DNA of 64,000 nt from positions 20,350,460-20,414,459 of the forward strand of contig OZ022500.1 in assembly GCA_963989385.1 (NCBI GenBank), in the 5' to 3' direction. Origin of the DNA: Ctena decussata (taxonomy: Eukaryota; Mollusca; Bivalvia; Lucinida; Lucinidae). The notes under the pieces were generated by a model. The model saw only the letters and a list, made by a program, of their open reading frames with translations, did no database searches and was not told where the DNA came from. Positions 13,372-23,733 of this stretch are shown here, one piece after another. The position numbers were made by a program, and so were the translations under genes. The stretch's first letter is position 1, and each line of letters opens with the position of its first letter.

Positions 13372-13450
13372 GTAAATGAAGCAAGGATGTCCCTACCTTT
13401 ATACAAATACGCTTGTGGAACCTGATTTTTTTTTTCAGATTAACTGCATA

Positions 13451-15077
13451 CAAGGGCGTAGCTACGTATACGGCAAATACGCAAGTGCGTATTGAAATTT
13501 TGTCAAAATTGACAAAATTTCAAAACGCACCTGCATACAGTGGACTCGACAGTATCGGATCAAGTTCAATAGAACTTCTGTTTTGTTGTACATGAATGCT
13601 ATAATTATGAATGTTATTACACATAACAATTGCAAAATATCCCTTCTATCTATCCATGTCAAAATATTTACTAAATTTATTCCTTTAAGGGCAGATAACC
13701 TATCCAGACTTACAGGAGGGTCTTACGACAGTAACGAATCAGTTGCGACAGTATCGGATCATATAATATTATTTTACTGGAGAGTTCCTCCGAGGCGTTC
13801 GGCCAACCTTCTTAGCATCAAAAATTTGGTTACATAAACAGTTGGACCTATCAAACTCTCAGAGGAAACTTTGACGGCCTTTCATCGATATTTTTCACGT
13901 GGTACGTCACTAGCAACGGTTATGTCTGTCAGATATCAGTTGACTGCGTACAACTGTACAAGCATGTCAATAATTCTTAACTCAGTCATCCCCTGCGCCC
14001 CTTCAGCACGGACCAACTCAAACAATTAAGACCATAATCCGACTTCGAAAAGAATGCACCCTGATAAGACCGTAGCGTCTGATCAGGATCAAGAAATTTA
14101 CGGTGATTTTCCGCCTTAGCATTGGAATATCAATGCAAACAGAGTATAAACACTACATGATCATTCAACGAGTTCTGCTGCACTAATCTGAGTCTACACA
14201 ATGTACAACTGTCCATCTGATGAACGCAAGTCAATAATGGGTTCACACACATGCGAGCTGATCTTGATTTTTTTCAGAATGTTTAGCTGAAGCTTAAATG
14301 TGCTACGCATAACCGTCATCATCAGACGCTAGTGTGTGAGGCGTGGGTGGGATGGGGGATATTTCACAAAAAGGATATTGTATTCTTTTTATATCGATCT
14401 TTTTTGAAAGAAGACAGAGCAGCCACTCTGGTAGTTGATTTATGACTTGCTTTCAGCATCAGACCATGCATCCGACATATCTTTTCCGGCTAATGCCCGT
14501 TTTTCAGATCAAATTATATAATGATCCGTTACTGTCGCACACCGGTGCCCAACTTTTCAAGTCTTTAGTTTCATAAATACTGGAATGTCACAAAAATAAT
14601 AACTGCCTGCAATTTTAGGGATGCCAGGACACATTACAAAGCAGAATCGGTTTCAATCGCCTAATGGTAAAATTGTGTAAACAACCGAAATTTGTTTTGG
14701 GGGTAACGAGCAACAGTCTAAATGCAAGCGCCGCTGAAGAGGGGACAAGCTTTTCAACAACTCTGATTTGTTTCACAGCTGCACATTTCGATCGAACTTT
14801 TCACCCTGCTTTTTGTCATTGGTCTAACTCGATGACTGTGATATAAAGGTAAAAAATATTTGGTTCATTTGTGAGAAAAATGGGTGATAACATCAGGGTG
14901 ATCCGATACTGTCGATGATCCGATACTGTCGAGTCCACTGTATTTGCATGCTGAAATTTTATAAATTAGACAAGATTTCAATACCAATTACCAAAGTGGC
15001 TGAAAAACTAGCTTTCCTTTCAAGAAGTAGAGCATAAAAAATGGTTCTGCGTATCATGAAATTGCCCCTAGTTACGC
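13451..15077. repeat. Older repeat interrupted by a DNA transposon
   Basis: The outer parts (13451-13537 and 14941-15077) together match the uninterrupted copy at 30597-30822, beginning 'gggcgtagctacgtatacgg' and ending 'ctagttacgcccctgg'. The two ends are imperfect inverted repeats (GGGCGTAGCTACG against GGGGCGTAACTAG), suggesting a MITE of about 225 bp. The intact copy acts as an empty-site reference for the insertion. Confidence 0.75.
13538..14940. mobile_element. Tc1/mariner-like non-autonomous transposon, 1403 bp
   Basis: Both ends carry a perfect 25-bp inverted repeat beginning CAGTGGACTCGACAGTAT. TA lies on both sides (13536-13537 and 14941-14942), and the uninterrupted repeat at 30597-30822 lacks the insert. 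Part of the terminal motif recurs just inside each end (near 13730-13760 and near 14520 and 14905). No transposase frame is visible, so it would need a transposase in trans. Frames inside it, including one at 13816-13980 that superficially resembles a CUB strand, belong to the transposon. Confidence 0.85.
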
Positions 15078-15277
15078 CCCTGGCATAGATATAGATGGGG
15101 CGGCTGGCAATGAGCCGCCTTTATCCGGATCTACACCGTTTGCACTGTTTGTATTCTTTGAATTCCCAATGTGGTATAGCTTGAAAGAAACCATTTTTTT
15201 AATTTTGAGGATGTAAATTTTGTCTTCGGCATTTTTGACGCTTTACGGTTTATTAACAAATTTTATACAGGCATGAC

Positions 15278-15405
15278 ATAGAGGATCTTACACGAGTGGT
15301 CATTTCATATGAAATTTATGAAACGAGCCTGTGGCGAGTTTCATAAATTTCATATGAAATGGCCATCAGTGTAAGATTCTGTTTGTCATATGACCCTTTA
15401 AAAAA
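15278..15405. repeat. Palindromic MITE-like element, copy 2
   Basis: The arms 'tttcatatgaaatttatgaa' and their inverse flank a short GAGCCTGTGGCGAG loop. The ends read 'gatcttacacgagtgg' and '(c)atcagtgtaagattc'. It is the second copy of the element at 6833-6960. Confidence 0.6.
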
Positions 15406-15499
15406 GGGATTTTATTGCATTCAAAGTGAACATTATTGTCCCCCGCCTTTTCGAAGAAAAGCGAGGGGACATAGTATTAGGGTTTCCGTGGATCGTGTT

Positions 15500-16195
15500 C
15501 TAAACCCCCTTAAAGTGTAAGTACCTTGTGTGCGCAACTCCTCCTACACTCTTACAGTTTTTCATGAATCATCTTGAAACTTTGCAGGCTATTTTTCATG
15601 CTATGTATATGTGCATATGCTGAAGGGGTTTTCGTCAAAGAATTATCTACTATACTTTTTTCGCAATGCGAACTTACGGCAGAAGATCTTTTGGGTACAT
15701 ACCTTGTGTGCGCAACTCCTCCCACACTTTTTTTTACATATCAGTCTGAAACTTTGCAGGCTTCTTTTTCATGGTCTGTATCTGTGCATGTGACTTAGGG
15801 GCTATCGTCAAATATTTTTTTTACCTTTTTGGCTTTGTGAACATGGTCATTTTTCAGCATCAGATCTTTTGAATACATACATTGTGTGCGCAACTACTCC
15901 TACAGTTTTTCACGAATCATTCTGAAACTTTGCAGGCTTCTTTTTCATGAGCTGTAGATAGGCTTTTGACTCGGGAGGTATGGTTGGATAATATTTTATT
16001 ACTATTTTCACTTTATGAACTTAGTCATTTTGCCACATCAGAAGACCTATTGATAGTAGGCCTATTCACCTTGTGCGCACAACTATTTCTACAGTTTTTC
16101 GCAAAGCACTTCAAAACTTTGAAGGCTTCTTCTTCATTGTCTTGAGATGTGCATGTGACTTTAAGATTACAGTCCGATAAGTTTTGTCACTTTTT
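15500..16195. repeat. Degenerate tandem array, unit about 180 bp
   Basis: The text 'ttgtgtgcgcaactcctcc' followed by 'tttttcatgaatcat' and 'gaaactttgcaggct' recurs at about 15528, 15706, 15894 and 16070. A further diverged unit lies near 20130, beyond the two inserted repeats at 16196-20080, so the array was probably split by them. Non-coding. Confidence 0.6.
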
Positions 16196-18452
16196 AGCTC
16201 ACTTGAGCCGAAGCCTCAGAGGTGAGCTTATAGGATGGGAGTCGAGCCGTCGTCCGTCCGTGGGTGCGTGGGTGCGTGCGTCAACACTTTCAAACATAAA
16301 TATCTCAGACACCAGTGGGCCGATCGCAATCAAATTTTATCTGAAGCATTATTTGGGTGGGGGAAAGGCTGCATTAGGTTTTGGTGCCGATCAGCTCAGA
16401 ACTCTGGTTTCCATGGCAACAGATAGCCCCCATATGGTTATAATGGGGAAAATGGCGTCATCACGTTTTCTCGACTGTTTTTGATTAGATCCTTATCATA
16501 CCTGCAGGTAATGATGCCATACACAAGAGCTTGGATGAGTTCGAAATTTGGCCGGATTTGAGCACAGACTATGGAGTTAGCTGCCCTTGAGCGTTAGAAA
16601 AAAAATCCCATAGGGTTATAATGAGGAAAATGGCGTCATCACGTTTTCTCAACTGTTTTTGCTTAGATCCTTGTCATACTTGCAGGTAATGATGACGTTC
16701 ATAAGAGCTTGGATGAGTTCGAAATTTGGCCGGATTCGAGCACAGACTACGGAGTTAGCTGCCCTTGAGCGTTTGAAATAAATCCCATAGTGTTATAATG
16801 GAGAAAACAACGTCATCACATATTTTAAGAAAAACTTTGTCATCGCTCTATTGCCTACATTTCTCAACGGATGATAACTTCACACAAATGTAGGGCATGA
16901 CAATATCTCGAGCAAGTTTGACTTTCAGGATGCTGCACCCAAGGTCAATGTCACTGTGGCTATTTTTAGAAAAACTTTGTCAGCACTCTAGCACCTACAT
17001 TTCTCAGCAGATTTTAAAATAACTTCACACAAACGTAGGGCATGACATTATCTCGAGCGAGTTTGACTTTCAGGATGCTGCGCCCAAGGTCAAGGTCACT
17101 GTGGCTATTTTTAGAAAAACTTTGTCAGCGCTCTAGCACCTACATTTCTCAGCAGATTTTAAAATAACTTCACACAAATGTAGGGCATGACAATATCTCG
17201 AGCAAGTTCGACTTTCAGGGTGCTGCACCTAAGGTCAAGGTCACTGTGGCTATTTTTAGAAAAACTTGGTCATCGCTCTAGCGCCTACATTTCTCAACGG
17301 ATTTTAAATCAACTTCACACAAATGTAGGGCATGACAATATCTCAAACAAATTTGACTTCCAGGATGCTGCGCCCAAGGTCAAGGTCACTGTGGCTATTT
17401 TTAGAAAAACTTTGTCAGCGCTCTAGAACCTACATTTCTCTATGGATTTTAAAATAAATTCACACAAATGTAGGGCATGACAATATCTCGAGCAAGTTCG
17501 ACTTTCAGGGTGCTGCGCCCAAGGTCAATGTCACTGTGGCTATTTTTAGAAAAACTTTGTCATTGCCCTAGCACCTTCATTTCTCCATGGATTTGGAAAT
17601 AACTTGACACAAATGTAGGGTATGACAATATCTCAAGCAAGTTAGACTTTCAGGATGCTGTGCCAAAGGTCAAAGTCACTGTGGCTATTTATAGAAAAAC
17701 TTTGTCATCGCTGTAGCACCTACATTTCTCAACGGATTTTAAAATAAATTCACACAAATGTAGGGCATGACAATATCTCGAGCAAATTTGACTTTCAGGG
17801 TTCTACAATCAAGGTTTTTGATTAGATCCTTATCAAACTTGCAGGTAATGGTGACATACATAAGAGCTTGGATGAGTTCGAAATTAGGGTGGATTTGAGC
17901 ACAGACTACGGAGTTAGCTGCCCTTGAGCGTTTGAAAAAAATCCCATAGTCTTATAATGGAGAAACAACGTCATCACATTTTCATTTTTCATCGGATCCT
18001 CTTCATACTTGCAGGTAATGAGGATATGCATAAAAGCTTGGATTAGTTAGCATTTCGGCTAGATCCCACCACTGACTATGGAGTACCTGCCCTGAGCATA
18101 CAAAAAATCAGTGTTGCCACTTTTTCTTGGTTTTTACTGAGATCCGATCCTTTTCAAACTTGCAGGTAATGAGGAAATGCATAATATCTTAAACAAGTTC
18201 AAATTTTGGCCAGATTAGACCAACCACTACGAAGTTAGCTGCCCTTGACAGCTCTGTCTATTGTGCTCTTGATCGGATTCTTTTTCAACTTGCATATATT
18301 AAATGAGGGCATACATAATGTTTTGGATGAGTTTAATTTTCAGCCTGATTGGACCACTGACTGTGGAGTTAGCTGCCCTTGAGCATCTTAAATATCCCTA
18401 TAGGTTTACAATGTCTCTCAGGTGAGCAATTGTTGCCCTTTGGGCTACTTGT
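16196..18452. repeat. AGCTCACCTGAGCC-family repeat, unit 1
   Basis: Starts AGCTCACTTGAGCC with a CGTCCGTCC/GGGTGCGT tract about 50 bases in, and ends with 'aggtgagcaattgttgccct' just before the next unit. The body holds several copies of a segment with 'gatccttatcatac(t/c)tgcaggtaatgatg' (about 16490, 16668, 17826, 17998) and the 145-bp array listed separately. No protein-coding capacity. I recall this end structure as abundant in bivalves, but no transposase is known to me for it. Confidence 0.65.
16823..17810. repeat. 145-bp tandem array, about 6.8 units
   Basis: The marker 'tatttttagaaaaactttgt' starts at 16961, 17106, 17251, 17396 and 17541, and again with one base change at 17686: a constant period of exactly 145. 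Each unit also carries 'cacacaaatgtagggcatga' and 'aaggtcaaggtcactgtggc'. Units differ by scattered substitutions but almost no indels. Confidence 0.9.
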
Positions 18453-18453
18453 T

Positions 18454-20080
18454 AGCTCACCTGAGCCAGTGGCTCCGGGGGAGCTTATAGGATGGTGAGG
18501 CTCCGGCGTCCGTTGTCCGTCGTACGTCGTACGTCCACAATTTCAAACAACTTCTCCTCTGAAACCGGCGGGCCGATTACAACTAAATTTCATATGTGGC
18601 CTTCTGGGACCTTAGAAACAACAAATTGTTCAAACGGTCCTGATCACATGACCAACATGGCCGCCACACCCATGTATAATAAAAAGCTTTAAAAATCTTC
18701 TTTTTCAAGAACCAATAGGCCGATGGCCTTGAAACTGAGTATGTAGCATTTGGTATGCAAGTACTACCAAGATTTTTCAAAGTATGACCTTGGGTTGACC
18801 TTGACCTTTTTTACGGCAAGGTCAAATTTGCTTTCCATTGTTTCTATCTGGAAAAATGCTAGAACATAAGATATCATGGAAATTGTTGAAGATTTTGGCC
18901 AAAAAATTGGTATATACAGTCATCTTAAAGAAAACATGAAGATTTGTGAGTACAAGAGGTCAAGGTCATTCTTTGACCTTTGACCCAGAACTCTAATACT
19001 TTGGCAATTTCAAACAATCTTTTCAAAACCCTCTGGGCCAATTGTAACTTAATTTCATATAGAGCTTCCAGAGGGAACAAAAAGTTATTCATACGGTCCA
19101 GGTAACATGACCAATATGGCGGCCACGCCCATATATAATAAAAACCTAAAAAAATCTTCTTCTCAAGAAGCGATAGGCCGATGGCCTTGAAACTTAGTAT
19201 GTAGCATTGGGTGCAAAAGTACTACCAAGATTGTTAAAATTATGACCTTGGGTTGACCTTGACCTTTTTACAGCGAAGTCAAATATGGAAAATGCTAGAA
19301 CATAAAATTTCATGGGAAGTTTTGAAGATTAAGGCCCAAAAATTGGTATATACAGTCATCTTAAAGAGAACATGAAGATTTGTGAGTACAAGAGGTCAAG
19401 GTCATTCTTTGACCTTTGACCCAGAACTCTCATATTTCGACAATTTCAAACAATCTCCTCAAAAGCCACTGGGCCAATTGTAACTTAATTTCATATAGAG
19501 CCTCCAGGGGTTGAGGGAATGAAAATTTGTTCAAACGGTCCAAGTCACATGACCAACATGGCCACCATGCCCATATATGGTAAAAACCTAAAAAAAATCT
19601 TCTCCAGAACCAATCGACCGATGGCCTTGAAACTTAGTATGTAGCATTGGGTACACCAGTACTATCAAGACTTTTCAGAATAATGTCCTTGTGTTTACTT
19701 TGACTATTTTGCGGCAAGGTCAGATATGGGAAAATGCTAGAACATAAGATTTCATGGCCTTGAAACTTGGTAAGTAGCATAGAATACTAGAGTACTACCA
19801 AGACTGTTCAAATGTTGACCTTGGGTTTACCTAGATCTTTTTGTTATGGGGAAATGCCAGAACATAACATAAAAATTCATGGAAAGTTTAGAAGAGTTTG
19901 GTCTAAAAATGGTATATATGGTTGTCTTAATGAGTACATGAAGATTTATGAGTACAAGAGGTCATGGTCATTCTTTGACTTTTGACCCAGGACTCATATT
20001 TTGACAATTTCAGACGTAAGAAAAACCCACTTTGCCAATTGTTCAGGTGAGTGATTCAGGGCCTCATAGCCCTCTTGTTT
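18454..20080. repeat. AGCTCACCTGAGCC-family repeat, unit 2, head to tail
   Basis: Begins AGCTCACCTGAGCC one base after unit 1, with 'cgttgtccgtcgtacgtcgt' near the start and a 'caggtgag' motif near the end (about 20043). Internally a segment of roughly 450 bp carrying 'catgaccaacatggccgcc' and 'gatggccttgaaact(t/g)agtatgtagcat' is repeated about three times (near 18650, 19108 and 19551). No gene. Confidence 0.6.
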
Positions 20081-21089
20081 CATGTGTCGAACTTGGGCCC
20101 AAATACTAACAAAACTTATGGACAGTGTACACCTTTTGTGTGCAGCTTCTTTAAGGAGTTTGAACCAATCATTTTTAAACTATGCAGGTATTTTTTACAA
20201 AGTCTGAGAGCTTGCATGTGGCTTTTGTAGAATCTCCAGATGATTTTCTTACTTTTCGTGCATTCAGTCGAACTTAGCCATATTTCCAGCTCAAAGTCAA
20301 ATACTATCAAATAGCATTGACAATGGGTACCTTATGTGTGTATGTCATATTGTTTTGGACATTGTACATTTTGGGATTGTGCATTCTCCCTTCTTTTTCC
20401 GAAAGCGGGGGACATATAACTTCATCGAATTTGCTTGTTTCAATAAAAAAAACTCAGCGTTGACACGGACGTTGCCAATGGCGTTATGTGTACTGGTCAA
20501 AGTGTTATTACACGTGTGGTCATACGATGGTTATGGCACAACGTTATCTACTGAATAACAGTGACGTCATATGATAAAAGAGAAAAACATGGTTGTGCTT
20601 ATTATCACACCGTATATTCGATATTTAACATTTTGGAATAACCGGACGGTTACGTCAGCCGTCAGTTTTATTCCGTATAAAGTGACTGCCATGACCCGTA
20701 TTCGTGAAAATTTCCTGTGGTATGAAATAAGCCAATTTTTCTAAAGTGTAATCAATCAACGTGATCTTACTTATGCATTTATATTTGCTGTAGATATCTG
20801 GCTACCAAAAACCGTCAAAGAAAATTTAAAAAAAAAATTCACTTCTAGGAGAAATTAGATTACAAAGACAAAATTCGATGGTAAAATGCATTTTTTTCCA
20901 TATTCCTGTGAAATTACTCGTCAGTCACGACGATAAAAACCAAAACGATGGCAAGCAAATATGTACAGAATTACATGCAAAAACGACAACTAGCTTTCTG
21001 CCACAAAATACATGCAAAAAGCAGAAAAAATGAAGAAAATAACTTAACCACGAAAAGGCACGTGCCTCTATAAACATCTGTATTTTACG
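20081..21089. other. Non-coding spacer before the Polinton-like element
   Basis: No gene is seen. A diverged unit of the 180-bp array lies near 20095-20190. Around 20455-20560 the text 'acacggacgttgccaatggc' and 'caaagtgttattacacg' echoes 7005-7070, marking another dispersed repeat. Confidence 0.45.
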
Positions 21090-21095
21090 TACCTG
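21090..21095. other. Left target-site duplication TACCTG
   Basis: The six bases directly before the element are identical to the six directly after it (26913-26918). Six bases is the target-duplication length known for Polinton/Maverick integrases. Confidence 0.9.
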
Positions 21096-21976
21096 AGTAG
21101 TAAAGGGTGACACTATGGGGACTCCCGGCCGGAGACTAAGTCCACAGCCTGGGGCAGTCTCGGGCCGGGAGTCCCCATAGATGACACCGCTTTAGTAAAC
21201 TTGAAAAGGCTAGTTTGAAATAACTTAGTCTTTTTTCAGGGTAAAAGTCTATATTAAATGGCATAGGAGATGTCTTAAGAGGCTATACAGTAATATGCGT
21301 CTGCTATGAGTCTCTTGGCCCTGTATCTCAAGACCTCACTATACCAGAGGCATAACTCTATAGCGTCAGTTGATGGTATGAGTTGCTGTGGCATACTCTT
21401 GTTCATTCTGTTCAATTTCTGAGGCTTTACAGTAATATGCGTCTGCTATCAGTCTCTTGGTCCTGTATCTCAGGGCCTCACTATACCAGAGGCATAACTC
21501 TATAGCGTCAGTACTTGTTCCTGGGGAGATTATAAAATCTTGTATCTCAAGATTTTAATGTTCTGGACTGAAATTATTTCTTACTAGCCTTCTAAAGCCC
21601 GACTACTACATTTGATGACGAGAAGATCTCTGCTGCCAGTGTGCTTGAACTTGTGGGTATCTAGTGGAAGGTCCACATATCCACATTGAAATTGTGGAGC
21701 TGATGTGGATGTCAAGTGGAAGGTCCACATATCCACATTGAAATTGTGGAGCTGATGTGGATGTCAAATGGAAGGTCCACATATCCACATTGAAATTGTG
21801 GAGCTGATGTGGATGATGTGGACTTGATGTGTATGCAATGTGGAGGTTATGTGGATGATGTGGATCCACAATGTGGAGTTTCCACATGTCCACATCTACA
21901 CATTAGACAAATCGGCTTACCCTGTCCCATTTCTGACAGACTGACACAATGCATCTCAAAACCTCACTGTTACAAT
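21096..21976. repeat. Left terminal inverted repeat, 881 bp
   Basis: Reads as the inverse of 26032-26912 up to 'cactgttacaat', after which the two arms diverge at once. It opens with a GC-rich stem-loop (21117-21178; 'tggggactcccggcc' facing 'ggccgggagtcccca'). It then has two copies of a segment containing 'acagtaatatgcgtctgcta', followed by the 52-bp repeats. Confidence 0.92.
21660..21815. repeat. 52-bp tandem repeats within the left arm
   Basis: The word 'ggtccacatatccacattga' starts at 21670, 21722 and 21774: three units of 52 bp. Each is itself rich in CCACAT/ATGTGG half-palindromes, which continue in looser form to 21895. The mirror copy is in the right arm at about 26190-26350. Confidence 0.9.
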
Positions 21977-22234
21977 AATAAGAACTAGGAAGAAAAGAAC
22001 AATTAACAACAGTTTAAATTCAGAACAACTTTATTTGTCCCGCTCACCTATTCATTACGACAGACAGAGGATTAGGACCGTCCCTCTGTCTTCGTTTACA
22101 TAAGGATCATTAGTCTTTTATAGTAAATAAAACTCTTTTGATAGGTTCTACTGCAGGTCTACTATTATTTAAATGATCTCAATGCTTTGCCATCGCTTAA
22201 ATGGTTAATTTCAGAGACCTATCAAGAATCAATG

Positions 22235-22930
22235 TCACTGGGTTTCCTCTTCAACAGTTAAAGTTGGTCTTTCATATTCGTCAAGTTTTCGTTCAAGTAG
22301 ATATCTTCTTTTTTTCACTGCATACTGCATCGCCTCTTCTTCATCATAGTCTTCATCTTCTTTCAATCTGTGAGCTGTTGATATTACTTTCTTGTGGATA
22401 GGATCTTTTCTCAAAGCAGACCCGAGTGCCACGAGGTCTTGATACTTGGTAACCAGCGTTGATCTGTATTTTGGTTTCAGTTCTTCATATGCCATTTCCT
22501 CAGCTGATTCAACATCGATGTTAGGTGTCTCCTGCATGGTATTTTCCACTGTTTCATCGAACTGATCTTGATTGTCTCTGTAAGTGCTTCTCATTAGTCT
22601 ATCCCAAGGACTTGTCTTTTGAATTTCCCTGCGTTTGGCTTTCTGTTTTTCCTCTTTACTAGCAGACTCACTGTCTGTCTCGACTTCTGACGGTTCTGTA
22701 TCTGGATCGTCTGAGAGTTTACTATAATCATATTCTCCAAAGATATCATGTCCTTTCATTCCCTTCAGATATTTTCTGTTTGTAGTTACATCTGACACTT
22801 CTGAGATAGTACTTTCTTCGCTGTCAGACATAGTTGTAGTTGCTTTACAAACACCACTGGACGTATGTCTTCTCAGGCTGTCTGATCGAGCAAATTCACG
22901 GAAGCACTGCTTGCACTGGTATCGACCCAT
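22235..22930 (-). CDS. Zinc-finger protein of the Polinton-like element (231 aa)
   Basis: The N-terminus holds one C2HC-type finger: Cys6, Cys9, His22, Cys28 (C-X2-C-X12-H-X5-C), with basic and Ser-Asp-Ser-Leu-Arg-Arg residues in the helix as in DNA-contacting fingers. Residues of about 34-110 are Ser/Glu/Asp-rich and acidic. The C-terminal third is charged, mixes Glu/Asp with Lys/Arg, and is probably helical. A single N-terminal finger plus an acidic region suggests a DNA-binding regulator, but that is inference and I do not recognise a named family. A TATA box lies about 45 bp upstream. The frame is intact, unlike other transposon genes in the window. Start chosen as the first Met, three residues before the finger. 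Confidence 0.75.
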   Translation of the reverse strand: MGRYQCKQCFREFARSDSLRRHTSSGVCKATTTMSDSEESTISEVSDVTTNRKYLKGMKGHDIFGEYDYSKLSDDPDTEPSEVETDSESASKEEKQKAKRREIQKTSPWDRLMRSTYRDNQDQFDETVENTMQETPNIDVESAEEMAYEELKPKYRSTLVTKYQDLVALGSALRKDPIHKKVISTAHRLKEDEDYDEEEAMQYAVKKRRYLLERKLDEYERPTLTVEEETQ

Positions 22931-23239
22931 TAACGACTGGTTGAAGAATGAAGTTATATCCTTTGATTCTTTCTTTTATAGTCTGCAATAGATATTGAAG
23001 AACTTGTGCTAAGTTTGGTTAACCACTGCAATTCTTATATTTTTTACCAATTGCATGCACTTTTGTGAACTAAATGATGTAGTAAATTGTGAAAAAAATG
23101 TGTATAATTTAAAATCAGTTTTATTAATTCTGTCAATAATTTAAATACCAACTGAATTCTAACAAATCTACATTTTGAAAACTAATACAAATTTCCAATA
23201 TTACTCAATCATCATAGCATTAAAAAAGAGACTAACACT
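22931..23239. other. Intergenic spacer inside the element
   Basis: AT-rich, without a coding frame. It contains the TATA box of the zinc-finger gene at its left edge and the 3' end of the basic-protein gene at its right edge. Confidence 0.6.
22973..22981 (-). promoter_or_regulatory. TATA box of the zinc-finger gene
   Basis: Reads CTATAAAAG on the minus strand, with its nearest edge about 43 bp upstream of the start codon at 22930. This is a spacing that leaves a short leader. Confidence 0.6.
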
Positions 23240-23665
23240 TTATTTCATTGTTTTTAACTCCAGCTTGTTTCCTATCTGTCTGTTGATATCTTCTTTAGCT
23301 TCACTACGTCTATGACATTTCTGACCCCCAGATTCATTCTTTGTCCGTCTGGAACGTCTTAAATGTTTATTCTTCTTGTGCATGTATCCTTTGAGTTTGT
23401 GTTGTTTTTCTTTCTCCTCACGACATAATGAACGAATTTCCGCTCTGCATAGTCGGCAATACTTTAAAGGTCTACCCTCTCTGAGCCTTTTGTCTAAAGC
23501 AGTTGACAATCGTTTCATGAGGTATCGAATCTGTCCAAAGGTAGAAGGATTTCTTTTTCTTTTCTGTACAACAGTAATGACAGGCAAGCCTGAAGATTCA
23601 GAAGTTAGCCCACAGTGTGCTTTTGTTAGGTTATTGGAACTACCAGACATTCTGCTTTCTCTCAA
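23240..23665 (-). CDS. Small basic Cys-containing protein of the element (141 aa)
   Basis: Strongly basic: about a third of residues from 34 to 125 are Lys or Arg. It has a CRLC motif (Cys70, Cys73) and a further Cys81, then runs such as HKKNKHLRRSRR. The likely role is nucleic-acid binding, for example a DNA-condensing core protein or a regulator; this is inference from composition only, with no family recognised. A TATA box lies about 40 bp upstream and an AATAAA signal (minus strand) overlaps the stop codon at 23240-23242. That compact layout resembles DNA-virus genes. The frame is intact. Confidence 0.65.
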   Translation of the reverse strand: MRESRMSGSSNNLTKAHCGLTSESSGLPVITVVQKRKRNPSTFGQIRYLMKRLSTALDKRLREGRPLKYCRLCRAEIRSLCREEKEKQHKLKGYMHKKNKHLRRSRRTKNESGGQKCHRRSEAKEDINRQIGNKLELKTMK

Positions 23666-23703
23666 GATTTTACTTGAAATGGTGACGCTTGTAACAGTGT
23701 GTT

Positions 23704-23712
23704 GTATTTATA
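23704..23712 (-). promoter_or_regulatory. TATA box of the basic-protein gene
   Basis: Reads GTATAAATA on the minus strand, about 39 bp before the start codon at 23665 and immediately after the end of the upstream gene (stop at 23734). Confidence 0.6.
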
Positions 23713-23733
23713 CTCATTTTGTGTTTCTTTTTT

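Noticed and set aside
13816..13980. Open stretch in phase 0 after an AG that resembles the second half of a CUB domain
   Set aside because: It lies wholly inside the 1403-bp TA-flanked transposon (13538-14940), which is absent from the matching repeat at 30597. The exon at 30179 supplies a better second half with correct phases at both ends.
16823..17810. CRISPR array
   Set aside because: The whole 145-bp unit repeats, with no unique spacers, in an animal genome. It is an ordinary tandem array.
21606..21893. Frame of 95 codons in each arm of the Polinton-like element (mirror copy 26115-26402)
   Set aside because: It translates the 52-bp CCACAT repeats; low complexity and in the inverted repeats, so more likely cis sequence than a gene.
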